64,000 nucleotides of DNA from AC-32 sp963772975 (GCA_963772975.1 CAVYZH010000010.1:372001-436000), one strand, 5' to 3'. Shown: positions 34,342 through 42,486, numbered from the stretch's first letter. Numbers and translations: made by a program. The notes: generated from the letters alone by a model not told the origin.

Positions 34342-35577
34342 GTGGCCGTGACGGCTCGACCAGCCCTCGACGCGCAAAAGCTGCGCGCCGACTTCCCGAT
34401 CTTCGAGCAGAAGATCCATGGCAAGCCGCTCGCGTATCTCGACTCCGCGGCGAGCTCACAGAAGCCGCGGCAGGTGCTCGATGCGATCCGCGACTTCTAC
34501 GAGACCTCGTACGCGAACGTGCACCGCGGTGTCTACCTGCTCTCGGAGCGGGCGACCGAGGCGTACGAGGGAGCACGCGAGACGGCGCGCGAGTTCATCA
34601 ACGCGCCGGCTGCGCGCGAGGTGATCTTCACCCGCAGCGCGACCGAGTCGATCAACCTCGTCGCCTACGCCTGGGGCCTCGACAACCTCGGGCCGGGCGA
34701 CGTCGTGCTCGTGACCGAGCTCGAGCACCACTCCAACTTCGTCCCCTGGCAGTACATCGCCAAGCGCACCGGGGCCGACTTCCGGCTGCTCCCGATCGAC
34801 GACAACGGCGAGCTGCAGCTCGCCGGGCTCGACGAGCACGAGGGCGTGAAGGTCGTAGCCACCAACCTCGTCTCCAACTCGCTCGGCACGGTCAACCCGG
34901 TCACGAAGCTCGCAACCTGGGCGCACGAGCACGGCGCGATCATGGTCGTCGACGCCGCGCAGGGAGCGCCGCACCACCGCGTGGACGTCCAGGAGCTCGG
35001 CTGCGACTTCCTCGCCTTCAGCTCCCACAAGCTCTGCGGGCCGAGCGGGGTCGGCGCCCTCTGGGGCCGCGCCGAGCTGCTCGAGCAGATGGCCCCGTTC
35101 AACCTCGGCGGCCACATGATCCACTCGGTCAAGGCCGAGGAGACGACCTGGGGCGAGCTGCCCTACAAGTTCGAGGCGGGCACGATGCCGATCGCCGAGG
35201 CGGTCGGCTTCGGCGCGGCGATGGACTACGTCTCCGCGGTCGGGGTCGAGGCGATCGCCGACTACGAGAGCGAGCTCGCGGCCTACGCGCTCGAGCGGCT
35301 TGCGGAGGTGGGCGGCGTGATCACGTACGGGCCTCCGCCGGAGCGTCGCGCCGGGATCGTCTCCTTCAACGTCGAGGGCATTCACCCGCACGACGTGGCG
35401 CAGGTGCTCGACTCGGAGGGCGTCGCGATCCGGGCCGGCCACCACTGCTGCCAGCCGCTGATGAAGCGCCTCGGCGTGGCCGCCACCAACCGCGCGAGCT
35501 TCTACCTCTACACCGTGCCGGAGGAGATCGACCGGCTCGCCGAAGGGCTGCACAAGGCTCGAAAGATCCTGGGCTGA
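34342..35577 (+). CDS. sufS: Cysteine desulfurase SufS
   Basis: PLP-dependent group II cysteine desulfurase (411 aa) that removes sulfur from cysteine as a persulfide. PLP Lys lies in FSSHKLCGPSGVG and the catalytic Cys in IRAGHHCCQPLM; the short loop around that Cys is typical of SufS rather than NifS. Start is the GTG that fits the -10 box; a second GTG two codons later is an alternative. Linked by 1-base overlap to sufU, its sulfur acceptor. It lies 6.1 kb from sufCBD on the same strand. Confidence 0.95.
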   Translation: MAVTARPALDAQKLRADFPIFEQKIHGKPLAYLDSAASSQKPRQVLDAIRDFYETSYANVHRGVYLLSERATEAYEGARETAREFINAPAAREVIFTRSATESINLVAYAWGLDNLGPGDVVLVTELEHHSNFVPWQYIAKRTGADFRLLPIDDNGELQLAGLDEHEGVKVVATNLVSNSLGTVNPVTKLATWAHEHGAIMVVDAAQGAPHHRVDVQELGCDFLAFSSHKLCGPSGVGALWGRAELLEQMAPFNLGGHMIHSVKAEETTWGELPYKFEAGTMPIAEAVGFGAAMDYVSAVGVEAIADYESELAAYALERLAEVGGVITYGPPPERRAGIVSFNVEGIHPHDVAQVLDSEGVAIRAGHHCCQPLMKRLGVAATNRASFYLYTVPEEIDRLAEGLHKARKILG

Positions 35578-36002
35578 TGGAAGACCTCTACCGGGAAGTC
35601 ATCCTCGACCACTACAAGAACCCGCGCGGGCACGGGGTGATCGAGGACGCCGACGCGCAGGCCGAGGGCCTGAACCCGCTCTGCGGCGACGAGGTGACGA
35701 TCTACGTCCAGTTCGGCGAGGACGGCGAGACGATCGACGAGGTCAAGTTCTCAGGCCGCGGCTGCGCGATCAGCCAGGCTGCGACCTCGATGCTGATGGA
35801 GATGGTCGCGGGCCGCACGGCCACCGAGATCGCCGAGCTGCCAAAGGAAGACCTGCTGGAGGAGGTCGGCATCCCGCTGTCGCCGATCCGGCTCAAGTGC
35901 GCGCTGCTCGGGCTCGGCGTGCTCAAGGTCGCGCTGCACCGCGCGAAGGGGACAGCGCTGCCCCAGGAGTGGGCCGGGCTCGACGAGCTGGACCTCAAGT
36001 AG
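35577..36002 (+). CDS. sufU: Sulfur-transfer protein SufU
   Basis: 141 aa zinc-dependent IscU-like sulfurtransferase that takes the persulfide from SufS. The three Cys and one Asp ligands are in NPLCGDEV, SGRGCAIS and RLKCALLGL, with the insertion region that separates SufU from IscU. Start ATG shares the last base of the sufS stop. This confirms the Gram-positive/actinobacterial type SUF system. Confidence 0.95.
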   Translation: MEDLYREVILDHYKNPRGHGVIEDADAQAEGLNPLCGDEVTIYVQFGEDGETIDEVKFSGRGCAISQAATSMLMEMVAGRTATEIAELPKEDLLEEVGIPLSPIRLKCALLGLGVLKVALHRAKGTALPQEWAGLDELDLK

Positions 36003-36005
36003 CGC

Positions 36006-36320
36006 GTGGCGGAGATCGTCGTCGCGCCGGTCGAGGAGCTGCCGCCCGGGACGGTGAAGATCGTCCACGCGGGCGAGATCTCGGTCGGCGTCTACAACCT
36101 CGACGGCCGCTACTGCGCGATCGAAGACCGTTGCTCGCACGACGACGGGCCGCTCTGCGAGGGCGACTTCGACGCCGAGGAGGGCGTTGCGATCTGCCCG
36201 CGCCACGGGGCACGGATCGAGATCTGCACCGGCCGCCCGCTCTCGCTGCCGGCCGTCTTCCCGGTCGAGACCTTTCCCGTCCGCGTCGAGGACGGGCTGG
36301 TGAAAGTCACGATCGCCTGA
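36006..36320 (+). CDS. Rieske [2Fe-2S] ferredoxin
   Basis: 104 aa soluble Rieske protein with ligands in CSHDDGPL (Cys/His) and CPRHGARI (Cys/His), the layout of small dioxygenase-type ferredoxins. GTG start 3 bases after sufU. Similar Rieske genes are common behind sufSU in Gram-positive bacteria; it may donate electrons during cluster assembly or be an early client. Its TGA shares a base with the next ATG. Confidence 0.88.
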   Translation: MAEIVVAPVEELPPGTVKIVHAGEISVGVYNLDGRYCAIEDRCSHDDGPLCEGDFDAEEGVAICPRHGARIEICTGRPLSLPAVFPVETFPVRVEDGLVKVTIA

Positions 36321-36889
36321 TGGGCAAACGCTGCTGGGAGAGCGCCGACGAGGCGTACAACCGCTACCACGACGAGGAGTGGGGCCGGCCGGTGGTGGAC
36401 GAACGCGGGCTCTACGAGCGCTTCTGCCTGGAGGGCTTCCAGTCCGGGCTCTCGTGGCTGACGATCCTGCGCAAGCGCGAGAACTTCCGTGCGGCGTTCG
36501 CCGGCTTCGACCCGGAGCGCGTGGCCGGGTTCGGGGAGGTTGACGTCGAGCGGCTGCTCGCCGACGCCGGGATCGTGCGCCACCGCGGCAAGATCGAGGC
36601 CGCGATCGCCAACGCCCAGGCGACGGTCGCGCTGCGCGATTCCGGTCGCACGCTGCCGGAGCTCGTCTGGTCGTACCGTGTCGACGGCCCGGGGCCGAGT
36701 TCGCGGGACGACTGGCTCGCCAAGACGCCCGGCTCGGAGGCGCTCTCGAAGGAGCTGCGCAAGGCAGGCTTCCGCTTCGTCGGGCCGACGACCGTCTATG
36801 CGGCGATGCAGGCCTGTGGGATCGTCAACGACCATCTGACGACCTGCCCCTGGCGGGCAGCCGCCGAGGAGGCCCGCGCGCGTGCTTGA
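36320..36889 (+). CDS. tag: DNA-3-methyladenine glycosylase I
   Basis: 189 aa base-excision enzyme (HhH superfamily, TagI) that removes 3-methyladenine. N-terminal CWESADEAYNRYHDEEWGRP and FQSGLSWLTILRKRENFRAAF carry the recognition residues; the zinc site is Cys near the N-terminus, His in YHDEEWG, and His/Cys in NDHLTTCPW. Tightly coupled to the Rieske and O-methyltransferase genes, so a repair enzyme rides in the suf transcript. Confidence 0.93.
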   Translation: MGKRCWESADEAYNRYHDEEWGRPVVDERGLYERFCLEGFQSGLSWLTILRKRENFRAAFAGFDPERVAGFGEVDVERLLADAGIVRHRGKIEAAIANAQATVALRDSGRTLPELVWSYRVDGPGPSSRDDWLAKTPGSEALSKELRKAGFRFVGPTTVYAAMQACGIVNDHLTTCPWRAAAEEARARA

Positions 36890-37475
36890 CGACCGCGTTC
36901 GCGCCGTGCTCGCCCGCCTCGAGGCCGAGGACGCCGACGAGCGGGCCCGCAACGTCCCGCGCGAGCAGCGCGCGCGCCAGGTCGCCCGCACCACCGGCCA
37001 GTTCCTGTTCTCGTTCGTGGCCCCGCAGACCGACTGCGAGGTGCTCGAGCTCGGCGGCTCGCGGGGCTATTCGACGATCTGGCTCGCCGCTGGCGTGCGC
37101 TACCTCGGCGGGCGCGTGCTCTCGCTCGAGAACGACCCGGCGAAGGTCGAGGCTTGGCGCGCAAACGTCGAGGAGGCCGGCCTGTCCGACTGGGCCGAGC
37201 TCGTGCCCGGCGATGCCTTCGAGACGCTGCCCGCGATCGACGACGTCTTCGACGTAGTCTTCCTCGACGCCGAGAAGGAGCAGTACGAGCCGCTCTTCGA
37301 CGCCGCGCGCGACAAGCTCGAGCCGGGCGCGGTGGTGATCGCCGACAACGTGCTCTCCCACGAGGAGGTGCTCGGCGCGTACTCACGCGCCCGCCAGGCC
37401 GACCCGACGCTCGAGAGCGTGACGATCCCGCTCGACCGCGGGTTGGAGATTTCCGCAGTCCTGCGCAATCGCTAG
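36882..37475 (+). CDS. Class I SAM-dependent O-methyltransferase
   Basis: 197 aa of the caffeoyl-CoA/catechol O-methyltransferase-like family: motif I VLELGGSRGYSTIWLA, acidic loop LSLENDP, GDAFETL and VVFLDAEKEQYEPLF, with the metal-binding Asp region (DAEK, ADNVL). GTG start overlaps the glycosylase end by 8 bases. It is the last protein gene before the structured RNA. Substrate unknown. Confidence 0.85.
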   Translation: MLDDRVRAVLARLEAEDADERARNVPREQRARQVARTTGQFLFSFVAPQTDCEVLELGGSRGYSTIWLAAGVRYLGGRVLSLENDPAKVEAWRANVEEAGLSDWAELVPGDAFETLPAIDDVFDVVFLDAEKEQYEPLFDAARDKLEPGAVVIADNVLSHEEVLGAYSRARQADPTLESVTIPLDRGLEISAVLRNR

Positions 37476-37482
37476 AGTGCGA

Positions 37483-37712
37483 CTACCGCGGAAAGGAGGT
37501 GGTCCGGTAGTGAATTCATCAAGTACGGGCAGTGGAGGTACCAGCGGGTAGAGGTGCCGTCCCCGGGACCCACGGGGAACCGCCTAGCCAGCGTGGGGGG
37601 CTCGCGTACGAAAGCGCTGCCGGCAGCACGACAGCCGGCCGGAACGCGCCTCTACCACTACGACGCTGGTAACTGGATCAGGGGCCGCCTTCGTGCGGCC
37701 CCTTTTCTTTCT
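37483..37712 (+). ncRNA. Structured non-coding RNA candidate with intrinsic terminator
   Basis: A 230-base stretch without a convincing gene folds into several long helices: CTACCG/CGGTAG (37483-37488 with 37505-37510, enclosing AAAGGAGG); the 16-base strand 37539-37554 pairs as two 8-bp helices with 37649-37656 and 37664-37671, separated by a 7-base bulge; inside are CCCCG/CGGGG (37561-37577) and GCCGGC/GCCGGC (37619-37639). The transcript would end at a classic terminator. Size, multi-branch form and GGAGG-bearing 5' hairpin could suit the raiA-type RNAs of Firmicutes and actinobacteria, but I cannot confirm the family. It is not tmRNA, SRP RNA or RNase P RNA by their core motifs. Confidence 0.65.
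37681..37712 (+). terminator. Rho-independent terminator of the structured RNA
   Basis: GGGGCCGC and GCGGCCCC form an 8-bp perfect stem over a CTTCGT loop, followed directly by TTTTCTTTCTT. It is the only full stem-plus-T-tract terminator on the plus strand of the window. Confidence 0.9.
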
Positions 37713-37767
37713 TGTTGAGGAGAACTCACCGGCACAGGAACTGAGCCGCCGCACCGCGCTGCTCGCC

Positions 37768-37834
37768 CCGAGGCAGCGTCCTCAGTCGCGCCCGTAGCCT
37801 CCGGCTACGAACACTCCCTGCGTCCTTGCCTCGG
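37768..37834. repeat. Nested inverted repeat downstream of the NDUFA9-like gene
   Basis: Outer arms CCGAGGCA (37768-37775) and TGCCTCGG (37827-37834) enclose a perfect GTAGCC-TCC-GGCTAC hairpin (37792-37806 area). With 37713-37767 and 37835-37880 this fills the rest of the gene-free stretch between the RNA terminator and the next gene; nothing else was found there. It could be a terminator or a dispersed palindromic element. Confidence 0.4.
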
Positions 37835-37880
37835 AACGACCATCGCGCCGCGGCGACGAGTCCTGTCCCGGTGAGTCCTC

Positions 37881-38774
37881 CTAGATCGCGCGCCGAAGCT
37901 GCTCGTCCAGCGGCACGAGCGGCAGCCTGAAGGTCGTGGCCGCGTCGTCGTTCGAGACGACGTTGTCGCCGAGCTCGAGCATCTTCAGCAGGTCGCGCGT
38001 CAGCGGGATGTTCCCCGGCAGGCGCTCGGTCACGAGCGCGTTCGCGCGCATCAGGGCCATCGGCACGTGCATGCTCGGCCGCCGCTGCCCGAGCGCTCGC
38101 TTGAGCCGCGCCCAGAACTCGTTCCAGCTGACGGCGTCCGGCCCGCCGAGCTCGAAAAGGCGGTTCGCCGCTTCGGCCTTGTCCACTGACTGCGCGAAGT
38201 AGGCCGCGACGTCCTCGATCCAGATCGGCTGGATCCGCTGCTTGCCGCTCCCGGTGATCGGCGTCACGGGGGCGAGCTTGGCCAGGCGCCGGAAGGTCGG
38301 CAGGATCCCGCCGTCCTTGGCAAAGACGAAGCTCGGCCGGAAGATCACGTGCTCGAGGCCTGAGCCGCTGACCGCCTGCTCCTCGTCCCACTTCGCGTGG
38401 TAGTAGGGCACGAGGTCCTTCGACTCCTCGCTCGTCCCGAGCGCGCTCATCAGCACGAAGCGCTTCACGCCGGCCTCCTTGGCGGCGGCGACGAGCGCGC
38501 TCGTGCCCTCCTCCATCACGCGGCGAAACTGCTCGTCGCTGCCCTGGCGGATCGCGACGAGGTGGACGACGACGTCGGCCCCTTCGACCGCGCGGCGCAG
38601 GCTCTCCCGCTCGGTCATGTCGCCCTGGACGAGCTCGGCGCCCCACGCCGCCAGCGTTGTGGCTGACTTCCCGCTCTGATCGCGGACGAGCGCCCGCACC
38701 GGCCAGTCGCGCTCACGCAACGCGTGGACGACGTGAGGACCGATGAAACCGGTCCCTCCGGTGACGAGGATCAC
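37881..38774 (-). CDS. NAD(P)-binding atypical SDR (NDUFA9-like)
   Basis: 297 aa. Rossmann motif ILVTGGTGFIGPHVV, then GDMTERESL, VVVHLVAIRQ and RFVLMSAL, with VIFRPSFVF in the position of the usual active-site region; the Tyr-x3-Lys pair reads YYHAKWDEE. This is the complex-I NDUFA9/YcfI-like branch of atypical SDRs, whose members may be structural or act on quinone-like or nucleotide-sugar substrates. GTG start with TAGAAT 6 bases upstream suggests a leaderless mRNA. Confidence 0.82.
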   Translation of the reverse strand: MILVTGGTGFIGPHVVHALRERDWPVRALVRDQSGKSATTLAAWGAELVQGDMTERESLRRAVEGADVVVHLVAIRQGSDEQFRRVMEEGTSALVAAAKEAGVKRFVLMSALGTSEESKDLVPYYHAKWDEEQAVSGSGLEHVIFRPSFVFAKDGGILPTFRRLAKLAPVTPITGSGKQRIQPIWIEDVAAYFAQSVDKAEAANRLFELGGPDAVSWNEFWARLKRALGQRRPSMHVPMALMRANALVTERLPGNIPLTRDLLKMLELGDNVVSNDDAATTFRLPLVPLDEQLRRAI

Positions 38775-38780
38775 GGCTCG

Positions 38781-38786
38781 ATTCTA
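38781..38786 (-). promoter_or_regulatory. Putative -10 box (TAGAAT) of the NDUFA9-like gene
   Basis: TAGAAT on the minus strand ends 6 bases before the GTG at 38774. Confidence 0.42.
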
Positions 38787-38827
38787 CGGCGATCCTGCGT
38801 TAGGCTCGCCGCGAGGAACTGCGGCAG

Positions 38828-39309
38828 ATGGGCAGGTGGTGGGTGATTGCGCTTGTGGCGGCCGGCCTGGTGCTGGTCGGGCCAGCCGCGCGGGCGCAGA
38901 CGGACCAGGTCGTGCTCGCCCCGACGGTCCCCGCCTCCCACGACTTGCCCTCGAACGCGATCACCGGGTTCACGGTCACATGCCCGACCGCGACGCCGGC
39001 ACTCGCGCGCACGATGTCGCCGTCAACGGAGTATGTGTGACCGTGCTGCTCGCGTCCGAAGTGGAGCGCGCCAAGCTGAGCACGACGATCTCCACGTACA
39101 CGAACGTGATCGCCCCGGGCCGACATCGTGTCCTACACCGGTGCAGCAGCGGTTGGATCTCGCTCGGCGCGGGCTACGGGCTCACGCCCGGCCCCGCACG
39201 GGTCGACGGCGCCGCGGCTCTCGCCACGAGCGGAGCGTGGTGGGTGCGGAACACCGCCGCCTCGCCGGTCACGGCCCGGCTGCAGGTGATCTGCGCCCGC
39301 GTCGCCTAG
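38828..39309 (+). pseudogene. Secreted protein of unknown function, frameshifted
   Basis: Begins with a clear signal peptide (WWVIALVAAGLVLVGPAARAQ) and TVTCP, then the frame closes at a TGA. In the neighbouring frame the sequence continues with VCVTVLLASEVERAKLSTT and CSSGWISLGAGYG, ending QVICARVA at 39309. The overall pattern, with Cys at the ends of two similar beta-type units, suggests one exported protein of about 160 aa interrupted by at least one indel. Family not recognised. Stop overlaps the dcd stop by 3 bases on the other strand. Confidence 0.5.
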
Positions 39310-39866
39310 AAGTTCTGCCAGTAGCGGCTCGGCGTCGGCCCCTGCTGGCCCTGGTACTTCGAGCCGAGCTTCCCGGAGCCGTACGGCGTCTCGGCCGCCT
39401 CGGTCAGCTGCACGAACGAGAGCTGTCCGATCTTCATCCCGAAGTAGATCGTGATCGGGAGGTTGGCGACGTTCGAGAGCTCGAGCGTCACGTGGCCGTC
39501 CCAGCCCGGGTCGATGAAGCCGGCGGTCGAGTGGATCAGCAGCCCGAGCCGGCCGAGGCTGGACTTGCCCTCGAGCCGCGCGACGAGGTCGTCGGGCAGC
39601 GTCACCCGCTCGAGCGTCGAGCCGAGCACGAACTCGCCCGGGTGGAGGATAAACGGCCGCTCGTCGTCGATCTCGACGAGCTCGGTCAGCTCCTCCTGCG
39701 GCTGCTTGACGTCGATGAACGGGTAGCGCGCGTTGTGGAAGACGCGGAAGAAGCGGTCGACGCGCACGTCGACGCTCGACGGCTGTAGCAGCGTCTCGTC
39801 GTAGGGGTCGATCCCGATCCGACCCTCCGCGAGCAACCGCCTGATCGTCCGGTCGGAGAGGACCAC
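39306..39866 (-). CDS. dcd: dCTP deaminase, probably bifunctional (dUMP-forming)
   Basis: 186 aa homotrimeric pyrimidine enzyme. VLSDRTIRRLL at the N-terminus, QPSSVDVR, HPGEFVLGST, the catalytic Glu in FIDPGWDGHVTLELSN and the C-terminal SKYQGQQGPTPSRYWQNF match the M. tuberculosis enzyme, which both deaminates dCTP and hydrolyses dUTP to dUMP; the HSTAGFIDPG version supports bifunctionality. GTG start; TAGAAT stands 7 bases before it. Confidence 0.93.
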   Translation of the reverse strand: MVLSDRTIRRLLAEGRIGIDPYDETLLQPSSVDVRVDRFFRVFHNARYPFIDVKQPQEELTELVEIDDERPFILHPGEFVLGSTLERVTLPDDLVARLEGKSSLGRLGLLIHSTAGFIDPGWDGHVTLELSNVANLPITIYFGMKIGQLSFVQLTEAAETPYGSGKLGSKYQGQQGPTPSRYWQNF

Positions 39867-39873
39867 GAACGCG

Positions 39874-39879
39874 ATTCTA
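39874..39879 (-). promoter_or_regulatory. Putative -10 box (TAGAAT) of dcd
   Basis: TAGAAT on the minus strand ends 7 bases before the dcd GTG. Confidence 0.42.
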
Positions 39880-39908
39880 AGGCGGTCGCTTGTGACGCCG
39901 ACCGTTCG

Positions 39909-41093
39909 ATGCGTCATATGCTTGTGGGCCTTTCGATGGACAACACCGACCAGACCGCTCACGCGCGCGAGCGGCGACGACAACGGCGCCGCCACCAGGT
40001 CAGGCGCAGGCGGCTGGTGGCGAGCGCGGTCCTGCTCGCGCTCGCGGCCGGGATCACGCTCGGTGCACGCTCGGTCGGCGGAAGCCACGCGGCCAAGAAG
40101 ACGACGCCGTCGCTGAAGGCGGCCACCAACCACGTGCCGGTGCCGCGTGAGATTCGCGGCGTCCACGTCACGATGGCGCTCGCCTCACTGCGCGGAAAGC
40201 TGCAGCAGTACCTGGCCATGCCCGGCCTGAACACGCTCGAGCTCGACGTCAAGGACGAGGACGGCAAGGTCGGCTTCGTTTCCTCGGCCGTCCCGCTCGC
40301 CCGGCGCACCGGCGCGGTCGGCCCGTACTACAAGGCGAACTGGGCGGCGAAGCTCGCGCACGCGAAGGGCATTTACCTGATCGGCCGCGTCGTCACCTTC
40401 GAAGACCCCGTGCTCTCAGAACAGCGCCCGGACCTGGCGATCCGGACGAGTGACGGCTCGCGCTGGCTGAACAACGCAGGTCTCGGCTGGACCAACCCGT
40501 ACGACCGGCGCGTCTGGAAGTACAACGTCGATCTCGCCGTGGCCGCGGCGAAGGCCGGCTTCGACGAGATCCAGTTCGACTACGTGCGCTTCCCCAGCGA
40601 CGGGGACATCTCGATCATTCGCTACCCGGGAGTGCACCCACAGCCGATGTCCTGGACGATCCCGGCGTTCGTCCAGTACGCGCGGAAGCGGCTGCACCCG
40701 CTCGGCGCGCGCGTCTCGGTGGACGTGTTCGGGCTCGCGGCCACGCACGACCTCGGCATCGGCCAGGTGCCGCGGCGGATCTCCCGCTACGTGGACGCGG
40801 TCTATCCGATGGTCTACCCCTCGCACTACAACCCGGGCGAGTACAACCTCTCCGACCCGGAAGCCGTCCCTGGTCAGACGGTCACGCACTCACTGCTCGA
40901 CTTCCAGACTGCGCTCGAGGGCCGCAAGGCGCGTCTCACGCCGTGGCTGCAGGACTTCTCGCTCGGCCGCACCTACTCGCTCGGCGACGTGCAGGCGCAG
41001 GTGCGGGCGGCGCGCTCGCTGCACGCGCACGGCTTCCTGCTCTGGAACGGAGAGGGCCTCTACGACGCCGCCGCGCTGCGGCCGCCTGCATGA
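39909..41093 (+). CDS. Membrane-anchored putative glycoside hydrolase (DUF4015)
   Basis: 394 aa. An Arg-rich cytosolic start and one membrane helix or uncleaved signal (ASAVLLALAAGITLGA, about 37-53) precede a TIM-barrel-type DUF4015 domain: RGVHVT, NTLELDVKDEDG, YLIGRVVTFEDP, FDEIQFDYVRFPSDG (conserved acidic residues), VDVFG, YVDAVYPMVYPSHY and FLLWN. The family is annotated as putative glycosyl hydrolase, without a known substrate. ATG at 39909 is used; ATGs 3 and 9 codons later are possible. Confidence 0.8.
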   Translation: MRHMLVGLSMDNTDQTAHARERRRQRRRHQVRRRRLVASAVLLALAAGITLGARSVGGSHAAKKTTPSLKAATNHVPVPREIRGVHVTMALASLRGKLQQYLAMPGLNTLELDVKDEDGKVGFVSSAVPLARRTGAVGPYYKANWAAKLAHAKGIYLIGRVVTFEDPVLSEQRPDLAIRTSDGSRWLNNAGLGWTNPYDRRVWKYNVDLAVAAAKAGFDEIQFDYVRFPSDGDISIIRYPGVHPQPMSWTIPAFVQYARKRLHPLGARVSVDVFGLAATHDLGIGQVPRRISRYVDAVYPMVYPSHYNPGEYNLSDPEAVPGQTVTHSLLDFQTALEGRKARLTPWLQDFSLGRTYSLGDVQAQVRAARSLHAHGFLLWNGEGLYDAAALRPPA

Positions 41094-41098
41094 ACGTT

Positions 41099-41112
41099 AT
41101 GCATGTATGCAT
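41099..41112. promoter_or_regulatory. Tandem ATGCAT palindromes upstream of the aminotransferase
   Basis: Two copies of the 6-base palindrome ATGCAT separated by GT, about 20 bases upstream of a TATCGT hexamer (41130-41135). They would occupy the -35 region, so this may be an operator. AT-rich relative to surroundings. Confidence 0.35.
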
Positions 41113-41129
41113 TCGACCGGCCGCTGCGG

Positions 41130-41135
41130 TATCGT
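41130..41135 (+). promoter_or_regulatory. Putative -10 box (TATCGT) of the aminotransferase gene
   Basis: TATCGT ends 7 bases before the GTG at 41143; this decided the start choice. Confidence 0.42.
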
Positions 41136-41142
41136 CAGCGAC

Positions 41143-42465
41143 GTGGCGATGACACGGGCGATCGAGCTTCGGACCGAGATTCCGGGGCCCAAGTCGAAGG
41201 AGATTCTCGAGCGGAAGGCGCGCGTCGTCGCCAACCCGCTCTCGGTCTTCCTGCCGGTCGTGATCGATCGTGGCGAGGGCGCGACGCTGACCGACGTCGA
41301 CGGCAACACGTTCCTCGACTTCACGGGCGGCGTCGGCTGTCTGAACGTCGGCCACTCGCACCCGCGTATCGTCGCCGCGGCGCAGGAGCAGCTGGCGCGC
41401 TTCTCCCACACCGATTTCACGATCGTCCCGTACGAGGTCTACATCACCCTTGCCGAGCGCCTTTGCGAGCTCGCGCCGGTGCGCAAGCCGGCGAAGGCGG
41501 CCTTCTTCAACGCGGGCACGGAGGCCGTCGAGAACGCGATCAAGTTCGCCCGCGCCTACACCGGTCGCCCCGCGGTGATCGGCTTCGAGGGCGGCTTCCA
41601 CGGCCGAACGCTGCTCTCGCTGACGCTGACCTCGAAGACGCACCCGTACAAGGCGGGGCTCGGGCCGTTCGCGCCCGAGGTCTACCGCGTGCCCTTCCCG
41701 AACGCCTACCGCGGGCCGAGCGCGGCCGATGCGCTCGCGGCGCTCGAGCGGACGCTCGTGACGCAGGTCGCCGCGGAGAACGTCGCAGCGATCGTGCTCG
41801 AGCCCGTCCAGGGCGAGGGTGGGTTCGTGGTCGCGCCGCCGGAGTACGTCGAGGGTGTGCGCCGGATCTGCGACGACAACGGGATCGTCTTCGTCGTCGA
41901 CGAGGTGCAGACCGGCTTCGGGCGCACCGGCAAGATGTTTGCGATCGAGCACTACGACGTCGAGCCCGACCTGATCACGGTCGCCAAGTCGATCGCCGCC
42001 GGCCTGCCGCTCTCGGGCGTCATCGGCAACGCGGAGATCATGGACGCCCCGGGCGACTCGGCGATCGGCGGAACCTACGTCGGCAATCCCGTCGCGCAGG
42101 CTGCGGCGCTGGCCGTCCTCGACGTGTTCGAGGAGGAGGGCCTGAACGAGCGCGCATCAGCGATCGGCGAGACGATCCGGGCGCGCATGGAGGCGTGGGA
42201 GGAGCGCTGGGACGCGATCGGCGACGTCCGCGGCGTGGGCGCGATGCTGGCGATCGAGCTCGTCCACGACCGTGAGACCGAGGACCCGGCGCCCGAGGTC
42301 GCGAGCGCGGTCGTCGAGGCGGCCGCCGAGCGCGGCCTGCTGCTGCTCAAGTCCGGCATCTACTCGAACTGCATCCGCGTGCTCGTTCCGCTCGTGATCA
42401 ACGACGCGGAGCTCGACGAAGCGCTGGGCGTCTGGGAGCAGGCGCTCGAAGCCTCTTTCGCTTAG
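41143..42465 (+). CDS. Class III PLP aminotransferase (GabT-like)
   Basis: 440 aa omega-aminotransferase. The fold type I hallmarks are all present: NAGTEAVENAIKFAR, GGFHGRT, EPVQGEGGF, FVVDEVQTGFGRTG and the PLP Lys in TVAKSIAAGLPLSGVIG. Best match by motif is 4-aminobutyrate:2-oxoglutarate aminotransferase, but ornithine, acetylornithine or putrescine as amino donor cannot be ruled out. It begins with GTG (ATG two codons later also possible). It is followed by a kinase gene after 21 bases. Confidence 0.85.
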   Translation: MAMTRAIELRTEIPGPKSKEILERKARVVANPLSVFLPVVIDRGEGATLTDVDGNTFLDFTGGVGCLNVGHSHPRIVAAAQEQLARFSHTDFTIVPYEVYITLAERLCELAPVRKPAKAAFFNAGTEAVENAIKFARAYTGRPAVIGFEGGFHGRTLLSLTLTSKTHPYKAGLGPFAPEVYRVPFPNAYRGPSAADALAALERTLVTQVAAENVAAIVLEPVQGEGGFVVAPPEYVEGVRRICDDNGIVFVVDEVQTGFGRTGKMFAIEHYDVEPDLITVAKSIAAGLPLSGVIGNAEIMDAPGDSAIGGTYVGNPVAQAAALAVLDVFEEEGLNERASAIGETIRARMEAWEERWDAIGDVRGVGAMLAIELVHDRETEDPAPEVASAVVEAAAERGLLLLKSGIYSNCIRVLVPLVINDAELDEALGVWEQALEASFA

Positions 42466-42486
42466 CTCGCGCGATCGCGGGCACAA

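Noticed and set aside
33040..35577. 845-codon plus-strand open frame
   Set aside because: The part before about 34342 is antisense to the cytochrome gene; sufS motifs start only after it.
37484..37720. Protein-coding frame across the structured RNA
   Set aside because: Bounded by a TAG upstream with no ATG, GTG or TTG in a usable position, and it runs through the terminator.
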